Assembly: GCF_002993885.1 (NCBI RefSeq)
Contig: NZ_CM009578.1
Location: 871,251-935,250 of the forward strand
Direction of reading: 5' to 3'
From: Sphingopyxis lindanitolerans
GTDB taxonomy: Bacteria; Pseudomonadota; Alphaproteobacteria; Sphingomonadales; Sphingomonadaceae
DNA: 64,000 nt
Shown: one piece after another, positions 13,451 through 21,403 of the stretch
Position numbering within the stretch: position 1 is the stretch's first letter
Layout of the letters: each line of letters opens with the position of its first letter
The notes under the pieces: generated by a model
Seen by the model: the letters and a program-made list of their open reading frames with translations, nothing else
What the model was told of the DNA's origin: nothing
Database searches by the model: none
Program-made: the position numbers and the translations under genes

Positions 13451-16400
13451 CTAGAATTTCTTCGCGATGCTGAACCCGATGATGCGCGGGTCGAAGGTGA
13501 AGACGTTGGTGGTCAGGCCCGAGTCATCCGAATTGAGGAACGCATCGGTGATCGGCGTCGAGTTGAAGACGTTCTTCACATAGGCCTCGATCGACAGGTC
13601 GTCGGGACCATCGACGCGCAGCGAGATGTTGAAGTTCGTCCAGTCGCGCAGCCGGTCATAGGGGTTGAGGTTGTAGACCCGCGCCCATGATTTCGCCTGC
13701 CAGTAACCGTCGCCACGAATGGTCGCGCTCCAGTCGCCATCGAACGGGATCGTATATTCCGCGCCGACGTTCACCGTCCAATGCGGGGAGTTGGGAAGTT
13801 CCTTGCCCGAAAGGTCGGTGTAGAAGCCAGCACCGCCATTCAGCTCCGGATAGTTCGCCGGGTCATAGGGCTGACCCGTCTTTGGGTCGCGAAGCCTTAA
13901 TCCGGTCAGAGCAAGAAGACCGCCGCTCCATCCGCCGCACATCTTCCAATATTGCCCAATGCCTGTCTTAAACGAATTGAGCCAGGATTCCGCCATGTGA
14001 ATCGGTATGACACAATTTGAAGGGAGTTGAGGCCAAGGCTTGGTCACGACATAATCGGGATTGCCGAGCGTACGGTTCATCGGATCGATCGACTGTTCGC
14101 CCTTGCCGATCCGCGATCCGAGCCAGCCAACATTGGCGTTGAAGCGCAGGCGATCCACCGGCTCGAACTGCGCGGACAATTCGGCGCCCCACACTTTGGC
14201 GTCGAAATTCTCGTTCACCGCCGTCCGGTCGCGGATCTGCGACACCTGATAGTTGGAATAATCATAATAGAAGGCGCTGGCGTTGAGCGTCAGGCGTCCG
14301 CCCATCAGCACATTCTTGGTGCCGATCTCGAAGGCGTTGACGAATTCCGGTTTGAAGGTCGCGCCATAGTTCACCCCGGTTAGCTGGAGGACGGGAGCGA
14401 ACTTAAAAGCTTCCAAATAATCTCGTGTCGATTCAGGAAATATCCCGGCATCGACCAATTGTTGATTGGTAGGAAATCCAGGTGAAGGTGGATTCATTCC
14501 ACCAGCCTTATATCCACGACTATAGAAGGCATAGATGAGCGTATCATCGGTAAAACTCAGATTCGGCTTCCAGTCGAATCCTGCGCGGCCCGTAAATTCT
14601 CCCCAGCTCAGCTTGATGTCGTCCCCTGCGGGATAGCCCCTGCCTACCAGGCCGCCGGCATAAATGGTCGGCGCCAGAAGCAGTTGGCTGGGAACCGGCG
14701 TAAAAGTCTTCTCATCGCGAGTGAAGCGCAGTCCGCCAGTAAATTTAAGATTTGGATTAATATTGTAATATATCTCTCCAAACGCGGCATAGCTTTTCAA
14801 CTTATAGGGATTCGACGATCGAAAATAGTTGTGTCCCTGCCCATCGATATCTTTAACAGGATTAGAGTCTATATAAGGACAGTATTCTGCTCCTTCAACT
14901 GGCGGAGAAACCCCCAATCCGAAACCAACAGGCTGCAAGACACACCCGTCGCTGCCGCCGCTAAATGGATACATGCTCGCGATAGCGGTAAACATATTGC
15001 TCATGACATAATAATCGTCCTGAGTCCTGAATTTGGTGTAATTCCCTCCCAAGCTGAAATTGAACGGGCCCTCAAAATCCGACTGAAGACGAACTTCCTG
15101 CGCAAACTGCTTTGAATAGGCCGACGAAATATCGAAAACGCCGAGGGTTTTGGAACAACCGATCTGCGGGTCGCAAAAAATCCCGCCTGGGGCGAGGCCT
15201 CGCATCGAGCTCGGCGCCAACAAGCGGCTATTCTCGAACCAGCCCGACGTATCATTGAAAATCGGCAAAGTGTTGAAACGGTTATAGTCCTGAAAACTAT
15301 AGACATCGTCCCAATTCCACGCTGTTTGCGAAGACAGAGTAAGGCCTTCGGCGAGATCGGCGTCCAAATTCAGTTCGAGCACATCCGAACTTGCTCGATA
15401 GATCGGGTCTCGGAACGACGCGATTTCACGCAAATTACGTGATTGTCCCATGCCGCCGTAGGGATCGGTGAGGTTCAGCAAAGTGCCATTAGCTTTGATG
15501 GCAGGATCATAGCCCTGAACGAAAATGATGTTCGTTGCAGCGAGGCCGAATACATAGCCGGTTGCAAGGCCATTTGGCGTATCGAACGCCCCATCGTCAT
15601 ACAGGCTGCCCGCCTTGCAGCCCGTGCTGAACAGCGCCACGCGCAGTTCGTCCGAGCGATCCGGAGATGCGGCACGCACCGGCGTCGTTCCGATCATTTC
15701 GGGCCCATCATCGCGATGACAGAGCTGTTTCCCGGTTCGCGAACGGTTGTCTTTCTCGCGAAACCGCTCCCAGACGAAATTGCCGCGTAGCCAGTCGTTC
15801 TCAAAGCCGAGAGTTGCACGAAGCGAGTAAAGATCGCGGCCGTTGACCCGATTCTTGGTCACCGAATTATAATCGTAACCGTCGCGATCGGTCATCGACC
15901 CGGCGATGCGAAGGCCAAATTGATCGGGAACAATCGGGATGTTGAGCATTCCGGTCATACGACGGCTGTCGTAGTTGCCGACTTCGCCCTTTATGCTGCC
16001 CTCGAATTCCCCAAGCTTCGGCTTGGCGGTGATCAGATTGATCACGCCGCCGGTCGCGTTGCGGCCATAGAGAGTGCCCTGCGGTCCGCGCAGAACCTCC
16101 ATCCGCTCCATGTCGAAGAATTCCTGCTCGAAGAAGCGGTTCTTGATCATGCCGACGTTGTTGTAGCTCACCGCCACGCCGGGATCGCTGGTAGCGGAAA
16201 TCGCCTTGGTGCCGATGCCGCGAATGGAAATATTATAGCCGGTGAAGTTCGATTTGCTGAACGTCAGGTTCGGCACCGCACGCATGATGTCCGCGCCGCT
16301 CTCGATCTTCTGCTCTTCCAGATTTTTCTGCGACAGCGCGGTCATCGCGATCGGCACGTCCTGTATGGACTCAACCCGCTTTTGCGCGGTGACTACAATT

Positions 16401-16765
16401 TCGTTGGCAGCATAACCCGCGTCAGCGGCCTCCGCGCCGTTTCCCACCGGACGCACGAGATAGGCGCCCGAAGGGTCGCGGACCATCTCTGCATTGGCGC
16501 CGTCGAGCAATCGCCGCAGCGCCTCGTCGGCGGCGAGGATGCCCTGCACGCCCGCCGTGCGACGGCCGCGCAGTTCGGCGGCGTTGAACATCACCTCGAT
16601 ATGCGACTGACGTGAGAAGGCGCGCAGCCCCGCAACCAGATCGCCCGCCGGGATCTTGAACTCGGCCTGCCGCGATGAAGTTTCCTGCGCCTGCGCGGCT
16701 GACATGGCCGAAAGCACGCTCGTCGAGCCGAGCAATACCGCGAGCGCAATTTTCCTGATCCGCAT
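13451..16765 (-). CDS. TonB-dependent outer-membrane receptor with N-terminal signalling (STN) domain
   Basis: 1104 residues from ATG 16765, supported by GGGGGAGG just upstream. Signal peptide at 1-26 (ends A-Q-A-Q), then a secretin/TonB short N-terminal domain (about 30-100) that passes the ligand signal to FecR, a TonB-box-like E-I-V-V-T-A, a plug (about 130-260; R-G-I-G-T, V-L-R-G-P-Q-G-T-L-Y-G-R-N-A-T-G-G) and a beta barrel ending in aromatic F (K-K-F). The neighbouring fecR and ECF sigma genes make a cell-surface signalling set for uptake of a siderophore, vitamin or polymer; the ligand is unknown. The stretch 14380-15450 looks AT-richer than the rest of the gene. Confidence 0.9.
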   Translation of the reverse strand: MRIRKIALAVLLGSTSVLSAMSAAQAQETSSRQAEFKIPAGDLVAGLRAFSRQSHIEVMFNAAELRGRRTAGVQGILAADEALRRLLDGANAEMVRDPSGAYLVRPVGNGAEAADAGYAANEIVVTAQKRVESIQDVPIAMTALSQKNLEEQKIESGADIMRAVPNLTFSKSNFTGYNISIRGIGTKAISATSDPGVAVSYNNVGMIKNRFFEQEFFDMERMEVLRGPQGTLYGRNATGGVINLITAKPKLGEFEGSIKGEVGNYDSRRMTGMLNIPIVPDQFGLRIAGSMTDRDGYDYNSVTKNRVNGRDLYSLRATLGFENDWLRGNFVWERFREKDNRSRTGKQLCHRDDGPEMIGTTPVRAASPDRSDELRVALFSTGCKAGSLYDDGAFDTPNGLATGYVFGLAATNIIFVQGYDPAIKANGTLLNLTDPYGGMGQSRNLREIASFRDPIYRASSDVLELNLDADLAEGLTLSSQTAWNWDDVYSFQDYNRFNTLPIFNDTSGWFENSRLLAPSSMRGLAPGGIFCDPQIGCSKTLGVFDISSAYSKQFAQEVRLQSDFEGPFNFSLGGNYTKFRTQDDYYVMSNMFTAIASMYPFSGGSDGCVLQPVGFGLGVSPPVEGAEYCPYIDSNPVKDIDGQGHNYFRSSNPYKLKSYAAFGEIYYNINPNLKFTGGLRFTRDEKTFTPVPSQLLLAPTIYAGGLVGRGYPAGDDIKLSWGEFTGRAGFDWKPNLSFTDDTLIYAFYSRGYKAGGMNPPSPGFPTNQQLVDAGIFPESTRDYLEAFKFAPVLQLTGVNYGATFKPEFVNAFEIGTKNVLMGGRLTLNASAFYYDYSNYQVSQIRDRTAVNENFDAKVWGAELSAQFEPVDRLRFNANVGWLGSRIGKGEQSIDPMNRTLGNPDYVVTKPWPQLPSNCVIPIHMAESWLNSFKTGIGQYWKMCGGWSGGLLALTGLRLRDPKTGQPYDPANYPELNGGAGFYTDLSGKELPNSPHWTVNVGAEYTIPFDGDWSATIRGDGYWQAKSWARVYNLNPYDRLRDWTNFNISLRVDGPDDLSIEAYVKNVFNSTPITDAFLNSDDSGLTTNVFTFDPRIIGFSIAKKF

Positions 16766-16858
16766 ATGTCCTCCCCCATGTTCGCCGCTGAAAAATGCGG
16801 CTGTTATTGAGGAATACGAAGCTGCTTTTCTTTTCCGGTACGCGCGTCGCGCCGACAA

Positions 16859-17839
16859 TCAGATTTTTTTGAGGACCAGCTCTGTCCGGCCGTCCGGCAG
16901 GCTCTCGACGCCGAATCCCTGTTTGAGCAAACGCAGGAAGCCCGCGACATTGGTGGCGCGGAACGATCCGTCGACGATCACGCCCGTTGCGGACGGATCG
17001 ACGACGAGCTTGACCTGGTTGTAGCGATTGAACTCCGCCGCGACCTCGCCCAGCGGTTTGCGCTCGAAGATCAGCAGGCCGTCGCGCCAGCTCATCGCCA
17101 TGTCGATCGCCGCCGCGTCGAGCGGACGGACGACCGGAGTGGCACCCGTTGCGGTGGCGACCTGTCCCGCGGACGCGAAGACGGGCCGCGCTGCCACGCC
17201 GCTCGCGGCGGGCGGGTCGATGCGGACGCGGCCTTCGGTCACGACGACATCGATATCGCCGCCGCGCATCCTGACGGTGAAGGCGGTGCCGACCGCGGTG
17301 ACGCGCCACGCGCCCGCATGGACGACGAACGGGCGCTTGGCGTTCTTCGCGACCTTGAAGAAGGCTTCGCCCTGTTCGAGGTCGAGGCGGCGAACGGCCT
17401 TCGAGTAAGCGACGTCGAGCCGGGAATTGGTGTTGAGATCGACGCGTGATCCATCGGCCAGCGGCAGACGCTGAAAGCCGCCGACAGCGGTGGCATAGCT
17501 CTCGGCGCCGTTGAAGCTCTGGTAGATCGGGACGCTGACCAGCGCGAGCGAGGCCGCAATCGCAGCGGGCCACAGCCAGCGGCGGCGACGCGGCACGGGG
17601 AGATCGTCATCCACCGCGGCGGACGGCGGGGCCACCGCCTCACCATTGCCCAGCGCCGACGCGCGCAGGCGCCCGGCCTTGCGCCACACGGTTTCAAGCC
17701 GGATCACGGCGATGCGGTGCGCGGTTTCCTCGGCGACCCATTGGTCGAAGGCTGTCTGATCGGCGTCGGACCAGGCAGCGCCTTCGCGGCGCACGAGCCA
17801 TTCGGCCGCGGTCTCTTCGATGTCAGCGGCGCTTTTCAT
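16859..17839 (-). CDS. fecR: FecR-family anti-sigma/signal transducer
   Basis: 326 residues from ATG 17839; an in-frame ATG at 17860 is also possible. The cytoplasmic N-terminal DUF4880-type helix bundle (A-D-I-E-E-T-A-A-E-W-L and F-D-Q-W-V-A-E-E-T-A-H) binds the sigma factor. One membrane segment lies at about 79-97 (W-L-W-P-A-A-I-A-A-S-L-A-L-V). The periplasmic FecR domain carries L-A-D-G-S-R-V-D-L-N-T-N-S and a C-terminal STN-like region that meets the receptor. The gene overlaps the sigma gene 3' end, so the two are co-expressed. Confidence 0.9.
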   Translation of the reverse strand: MKSAADIEETAAEWLVRREGAAWSDADQTAFDQWVAEETAHRIAVIRLETVWRKAGRLRASALGNGEAVAPPSAAVDDDLPVPRRRRWLWPAAIAASLALVSVPIYQSFNGAESYATAVGGFQRLPLADGSRVDLNTNSRLDVAYSKAVRRLDLEQGEAFFKVAKNAKRPFVVHAGAWRVTAVGTAFTVRMRGGDIDVVVTEGRVRIDPPAASGVAARPVFASAGQVATATGATPVVRPLDAAAIDMAMSWRDGLLIFERKPLGEVAAEFNRYNQVKLVVDPSATGVIVDGSFRATNVAGFLRLLKQGFGVESLPDGRTELVLKKI

Positions 17840-18389
17840 CGCCGTCCGCCTTTCCATCATCCGGGCGCTTCCCCGACCGGGAAGCGGCGTTCCAGAAGCG
17901 ATCCGTCAATATCCGCATCGCTTTCACCATCTGCTTCTCGACCGTCGCTTCCGACACGCCCATCTTCTCCGCCGTCTCGCGCTGCGATAATTCGTCGATC
18001 TTGCGCAGCACGAACGTCTCGCGACATCGCTCCGGCAGGTCGCCTAGCGCGGCTTCGAGCCGCGCCAGCTCCTGACGACCGCTTATGATGCGGTCGGCCG
18101 TTATGTCATCCGATAATACGTTCGCCGCGTCCAAATCCTCCATCAGGTCGATCGGGACGACGCGGCTTTTCCGCAGCCGGTCGATCAGCAGGTTGCGGGC
18201 GATGGCGAAGAGAAAGAAGCGCGCGACCGGCGGGCGCCGCTTGGCCGCGCCCTGATAGACGCGGACATAGACTTCTTGCCGCAGGTCGGCGACCTCCGAC
18301 GCATCGGGCCACACGCGCCGTAGATAGGCGGTCAGCGCGCCCTCATACGGCAAAATCTGCTCCGCAAACCAATGATCGAGATCGTCCAT
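17823..18389 (-). CDS. ECF RNA polymerase sigma factor (FecI-like)
   Basis: 188 residues from ATG 18389. Region 2 (about 20-85: A-D-L-R-Q-E-V-Y-V-R-V-Y, F-L-F-A-I-A-R-N-L-L-I-D) and region 4 (about 120-170: L-P-E-R-C-R-E-T-F-V-L-R-K-I, S-Q-R-E-T-A-E-K-M-G-V-S) are clear. An upstream in-frame ATG at 18503 would add a low-complexity leader and is less likely. It likely transcribes the receptor gene when the ligand binds the receptor and FecR releases the sigma factor. Confidence 0.9.
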   Translation of the reverse strand: MDDLDHWFAEQILPYEGALTAYLRRVWPDASEVADLRQEVYVRVYQGAAKRRPPVARFFLFAIARNLLIDRLRKSRVVPIDLMEDLDAANVLSDDITADRIISGRQELARLEAALGDLPERCRETFVLRKIDELSQRETAEKMGVSEATVEKQMVKAMRILTDRFWNAASRSGKRPDDGKADGDEKRR

Positions 18390-18513
18390 CGCGCGCCCGA
18401 ATCCTCCCCCGCGCGAGGGTGTGCGGAAATGGGGCGATGTCAAGACGGCGCAGATATGCGCGAGGACGGCGGCAATTTGTGACAGCAATCCAGTGCGTTG
18501 CATGAGGCCCTCC

Positions 18514-19851
18514 CTAGAAGGCGAATTGCAACTGGGGGCTTTGCCGCAACGGCGGCCGGGGTGGAGGAGCGACGGGCGGAGGGCTGACGGGAGCCTGCTC
18601 TTCGGCGTCGGGGGCCGCCGGATAGGGATAGGGCACGCCGAGAAAGCCGGCGACTTTCATTTCTTCGGCGATCTCGACCAGCGACCGCTCCCAGCGGGCG
18701 AAGCCGTCGGCGCGCAGTTCGAGTTCGTCATTCTGGTCGTAGATTGCCTCCAGCCCCTTCTTCTTGTGGTTGAGCATCATCTCCGCGATGTCGCGTTCGA
18801 TCCCGACGCGGCGCGCGTGCGAGCGGAAGGTGCGGCGCAGATCGTGGAAGTGCCACCGCGCCAGCCGCTCGCCGGCGAATTTCTCCATCCGGGCGTGAAC
18901 GCGGTCGCGCGACTTGAACCAGCCGTTGCGCTGCGGGCCGTCGACCCTCGGCGACGGGAAAACCCACTCGTGGTTGGTCTGGGAGAGGCGCTGGCCCCAC
19001 GGCGCCAATGCGACATAATTCGGCTCGCCATTCTTCGACCTCTCGGCCGGAAGCGTCCAGAGGCCATCGACGATTTCGGATGCCGGCAGCTCGAAGAGTT
19101 CAGTCCGCCGCGCGGCGGTGAGCAAGAGCAGGCACAAGGCGCGGCGATAGAGATGGGGTTCCTCGACCAGTGCCCGAAAGAACCAGCCGATCTCCTCGAC
19201 GCTCAGATAGCGCTTGTTGCGGATCGGGCCGGTGGCGAACCAGTTGGAATTGAGCGTCGGGGCGGGATGCGCTTTCAGTCCGATTCCGGCGATATGCCCT
19301 TCGCGCCCTGAGCACCAGCGAAGGAAGCAACTGAGTTCGCCCGCAAGCTTGTTGGCGCGAACCTTCGAGGCTTTCGACTTGGCATAGACCACATCCCAGC
19401 ATTCGTCTTCGGTCAGCAGCACCAGCCGCTTGCGGCCGATCTGCGGCCGGATGTCGCGATCGAAGATCACCTGCTTGTCGTAGAGCGTCCGGGGCTTCAG
19501 AATCTTGCGGTCGCCGCGGTGCATCACCTCCATGTAAAGGAGGTGCGCTTGCTCGACCGTCAGCCCTCGCGCCTTCTTCGACCGGATGCGGGCTCGGGGG
19601 TCCTTGCCGCGTTCGGCGTCCTGGTTGAGTTCCATCGCCCATTCGCGCGCCGCAGCGATGGAAAAGGCCGGGAAATTTCCGAGTTTGAGCCTGACGACGG
19701 TGTCCGTGCCGATCACCCTGCGGCGATAAATCCAGCCCTTCCGGCCGGCCTGATCGACAAGGATAAAGAGCCCGACGATCTCGGGGTCGAAATATTTGCC
19801 TTCGGCAAGCCTGTCCAAGGCGGAAGGGCTTAATTTCAGGTAGTTTTTCAT
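18514..19851 (-). CDS. Tyrosine-recombinase integrase of the island
   Basis: 445 residues. The N-terminal part has the DUF4102-like arm-binding fold of tRNA-targeting phage/island integrases (L-K-L-G-N-F-P-A-F-S-I-A-A-A-R). The catalytic domain shows Arg in T-A-A-R-R-T-E-L-F, H-D-L-R-R-T-F (HxxR), His in L-N-H-K-K-K and Tyr in A-I-Y-D. The C-terminal 45 residues are Pro-rich. It lies 193 bp from the intact tRNA-Met and would catalyse site-specific insertion and excision. Confidence 0.92.
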   Translation of the reverse strand: MKNYLKLSPSALDRLAEGKYFDPEIVGLFILVDQAGRKGWIYRRRVIGTDTVVRLKLGNFPAFSIAAAREWAMELNQDAERGKDPRARIRSKKARGLTVEQAHLLYMEVMHRGDRKILKPRTLYDKQVIFDRDIRPQIGRKRLVLLTEDECWDVVYAKSKASKVRANKLAGELSCFLRWCSGREGHIAGIGLKAHPAPTLNSNWFATGPIRNKRYLSVEEIGWFFRALVEEPHLYRRALCLLLLTAARRTELFELPASEIVDGLWTLPAERSKNGEPNYVALAPWGQRLSQTNHEWVFPSPRVDGPQRNGWFKSRDRVHARMEKFAGERLARWHFHDLRRTFRSHARRVGIERDIAEMMLNHKKKGLEAIYDQNDELELRADGFARWERSLVEIAEEMKVAGFLGVPYPYPAAPDAEEQAPVSPPPVAPPPRPPLRQSPQLQFAF

Positions 19852-19996
19852 GGATTGCCTCGATGCGTTCGAGGCGATGAAACAATGACACGCACGTTAA
19901 CACAACGTGTGTCCGATTGTGTCTCGGAGTGTCCTGAAGGGTCCGGTCGGCCCCAGCCAAATTGAATCGGCGCACCATCATCCCATCACCTAAACT

Positions 19997-20012
19997 CGGC
20001 AGAAAACTGCCG
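19997..20012. repeat. Palindrome near right island end
   Basis: CGGCAGAAAACTGCCG, 31 bp inside the tRNA boundary, almost identical to the palindrome at 6190-6205. In the tRNA's direction it is preceded by five T's (TTTTTCGGCAG), so a role as tRNA terminator stem is an alternative to an integrase site. Confidence 0.45.
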
Positions 20013-20043
20013 AAAAATGCGAGGTTTGATGCTGATTTATATC

Positions 20044-20120
20044 TGGTAGCGGAGGAGGGACTCGAACCCCCGACACGCGGATTATGATTCCGCTGCTCTA
20101 ACCTGCTGAGCTACTCCGCC
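20044..20120 (-). tRNA. tRNA-Met (anticodon CAT), carries the proximal att site
   Basis: 77 nt with encoded CCA. Acceptor GGCGGAG pairs with CTCCGCT (G-U at the first pair), D-arm GCTC..GAGC, anticodon stem GCGGA/TCCGC with CAT in the loop, and T-arm with GGTTCGAGTCC. Elongator tRNA-Met is most likely; tRNA-Ile(CAU) with lysidine would need exclusion. The part from the anticodon loop to CCA (20044-20088) is duplicated at 6123-6167, so the island insertion left this gene intact. Confidence 0.92.
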
Positions 20121-20498
20121 CCGAAAGGCCGCCGCGACGGGCGAGCCGCGCCTATAAGCAGGCTGTTGGCGCCGGTCAATATCATGTGCGCACGCCGCGA
20201 ATATTGCGGGCGGCCGGAAAATGGACTGTGCGCCATCGGTCGAAATGGGGCTGATCGGCCGCGTCCATCACTGCGGTTGCAATGATGGACGCGGCGCCAG
20301 AGACCCGGAAAGGGAGGGGAAAGCCCGGGTCGGTTGGCTCGAGACGGGAGGGACGCAGCGATCGGGGGGAGGATATGCCGTCGTCCATGGGACGCCCTTT
20401 CTCGTGACCGCGCCAATGACGCAAAGCCGCCGCGCGATCTAATCGATTAATATGGTCACAATGATCGACCCCGCCGATAGCGTGGAAAAGCGCCCGCT
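20121..20498. other. Gene-free region upstream of the tRNA
   Basis: About 380 bp with no supported gene; it should hold the tRNA promoter. The main structure is a strong inverted repeat at 20258-20295, plus the small palindrome TAATCGATTA at 20440-20449. Confidence 0.5.
20258..20295. repeat. 13-bp perfect inverted repeat (hairpin)
   Basis: GCCGCGTCCATCA (20258-20270) and TGATGGACGCGGC (20283-20295) with a 12-nt loop. No T-run follows on either strand, so it could be a structured RNA element, a protein site or a repeat remnant. Confidence 0.6.
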
Positions 20499-21248
20499 TT
20501 ACAGACCGTTCCAATAGTCGCGCAACGCCGCCGCGACCTCGGCCGGACGCTCGGCGATCGCCCAATGCCCCGCCCCTTCGATGATGGTCAGTGGCACGCC
20601 GGTATTCGCCGCGAATCGCCGCGCCACCGACAGTTCGACATAGGGATCGCCCTCGCCCCAGATTAGCGCGCCGTTCGCGGGCAGTTTGCCGATGTCTCGC
20701 GCCCAGTCATGCGCGAAGCTGAGCCCCTTCGCCGATCGATAGAGCTTCAGGATCGCGCGCCTTTTGTCCTTGTTCGCCCATTGCCCGGCTTCTTCCGCGG
20801 CGATGTCCGCCGGCATCCCCTGCGCCGCAAGGCCCTGGGCGAGCTTGGCCGGCGCGCTCAGCGCCATGAAGATTTCGCCGAGAATCGGCGTGTTCCAGAT
20901 TCGCGCGATCCGGTGCCCGCGATAGTCGGGGTCGATCACCGCGTTCGATACCGCCCAGCTTCGGAACAAATCGGGCCGCAGCATCGCGGCGCGCTGCGCG
21001 ATCAGCGCGCCCCAGTCGTGGCCGACGATGTCGATCGGGCCGTGCGCGGCGGCCAGTGCCTCGGCCTCGGCCACCGCCCAATCGGCATAGGCTTCCTTGG
21101 TCGCGGCAAAGCCCGTAGGCAGCGGGCCGATGAAGCCGGGGAGCGCGGGAACCGCGACGGGCGTGTCGCCGAGGTCGAGCGCGGCGAGCAGCGGGCGCCA
21201 GATGGCGGGGCTGTCGGGGACGCCGTGAAGGAAGAGCTTTGCGGTCAT
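20499..21248 (-). CDS. Alpha/beta-fold hydrolase (haloalkane dehalogenase/epoxide hydrolase-like)
   Basis: 249 residues. The nucleophile elbow is G-H-D-W-G (Asp nucleophile, about residue 80), as in epoxide hydrolases and haloalkane dehalogenases rather than esterases. The acid follows I-W-G-E-G-D-P-Y, and the catalytic His is in G-A-G-H-W-A near residue 230. The cap region (about 110-190) is helical. Cytosolic; substrate unknown. It stands alone upstream of mltG on the same strand, separated by a repeat-bearing gap. Confidence 0.8.
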   Translation of the reverse strand: MTAKLFLHGVPDSPAIWRPLLAALDLGDTPVAVPALPGFIGPLPTGFAATKEAYADWAVAEAEALAAAHGPIDIVGHDWGALIAQRAAMLRPDLFRSWAVSNAVIDPDYRGHRIARIWNTPILGEIFMALSAPAKLAQGLAAQGMPADIAAEEAGQWANKDKRRAILKLYRSAKGLSFAHDWARDIGKLPANGALIWGEGDPYVELSVARRFAANTGVPLTIIEGAGHWAIAERPAEVAAALRDYWNGL

Positions 21249-21260
21249 CGTCGTCCCTCT

Positions 21261-21390
21261 TTTCGTTATCCCGGCGAAAGCCGGGATCTCACCGTGGGTT
21301 GATCCGCAATGTCGAGATCCCGGCCTTCAGCCTTTGGCTGAAGTTTATCCTGAGCGCCTGCCAAGGCAGTCGAAGGGCCGGGATGACGAT
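21261..21390. repeat. Dispersed intergenic palindromic repeat (CCCGGC-type)
   Basis: CCCGGCGAAAGCCGGGATCTC at the left and a partner GAGATCCCGG ... CCGGGATGACG at the right form a compound inverted repeat. Same family as 55894-55973 and 63226-63304. Confidence 0.65.
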
Positions 21391-21403
21391 CGATTGGGAA
21401 TCC

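Larger units (their letters stand above)
6123..20088. mobile_element. tRNA-Met-integrated genomic island (about 14 kb)
   Basis: Bounded by direct 45-nt repeats of the tRNA-Met 3' end, with a tyrosine-recombinase integrase pointing away from the intact tRNA. Contents, all on the minus strand: protease/ATPase defence-like pair, HigBA, AlpA-like regulator, LuxR receptor, gene remnant, TonB receptor-FecR-FecI, integrase. No conjugation, replication or capsid genes are visible, so it is probably an integrative island that relies on other elements for transfer, or a decayed one. Confidence 0.85.
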
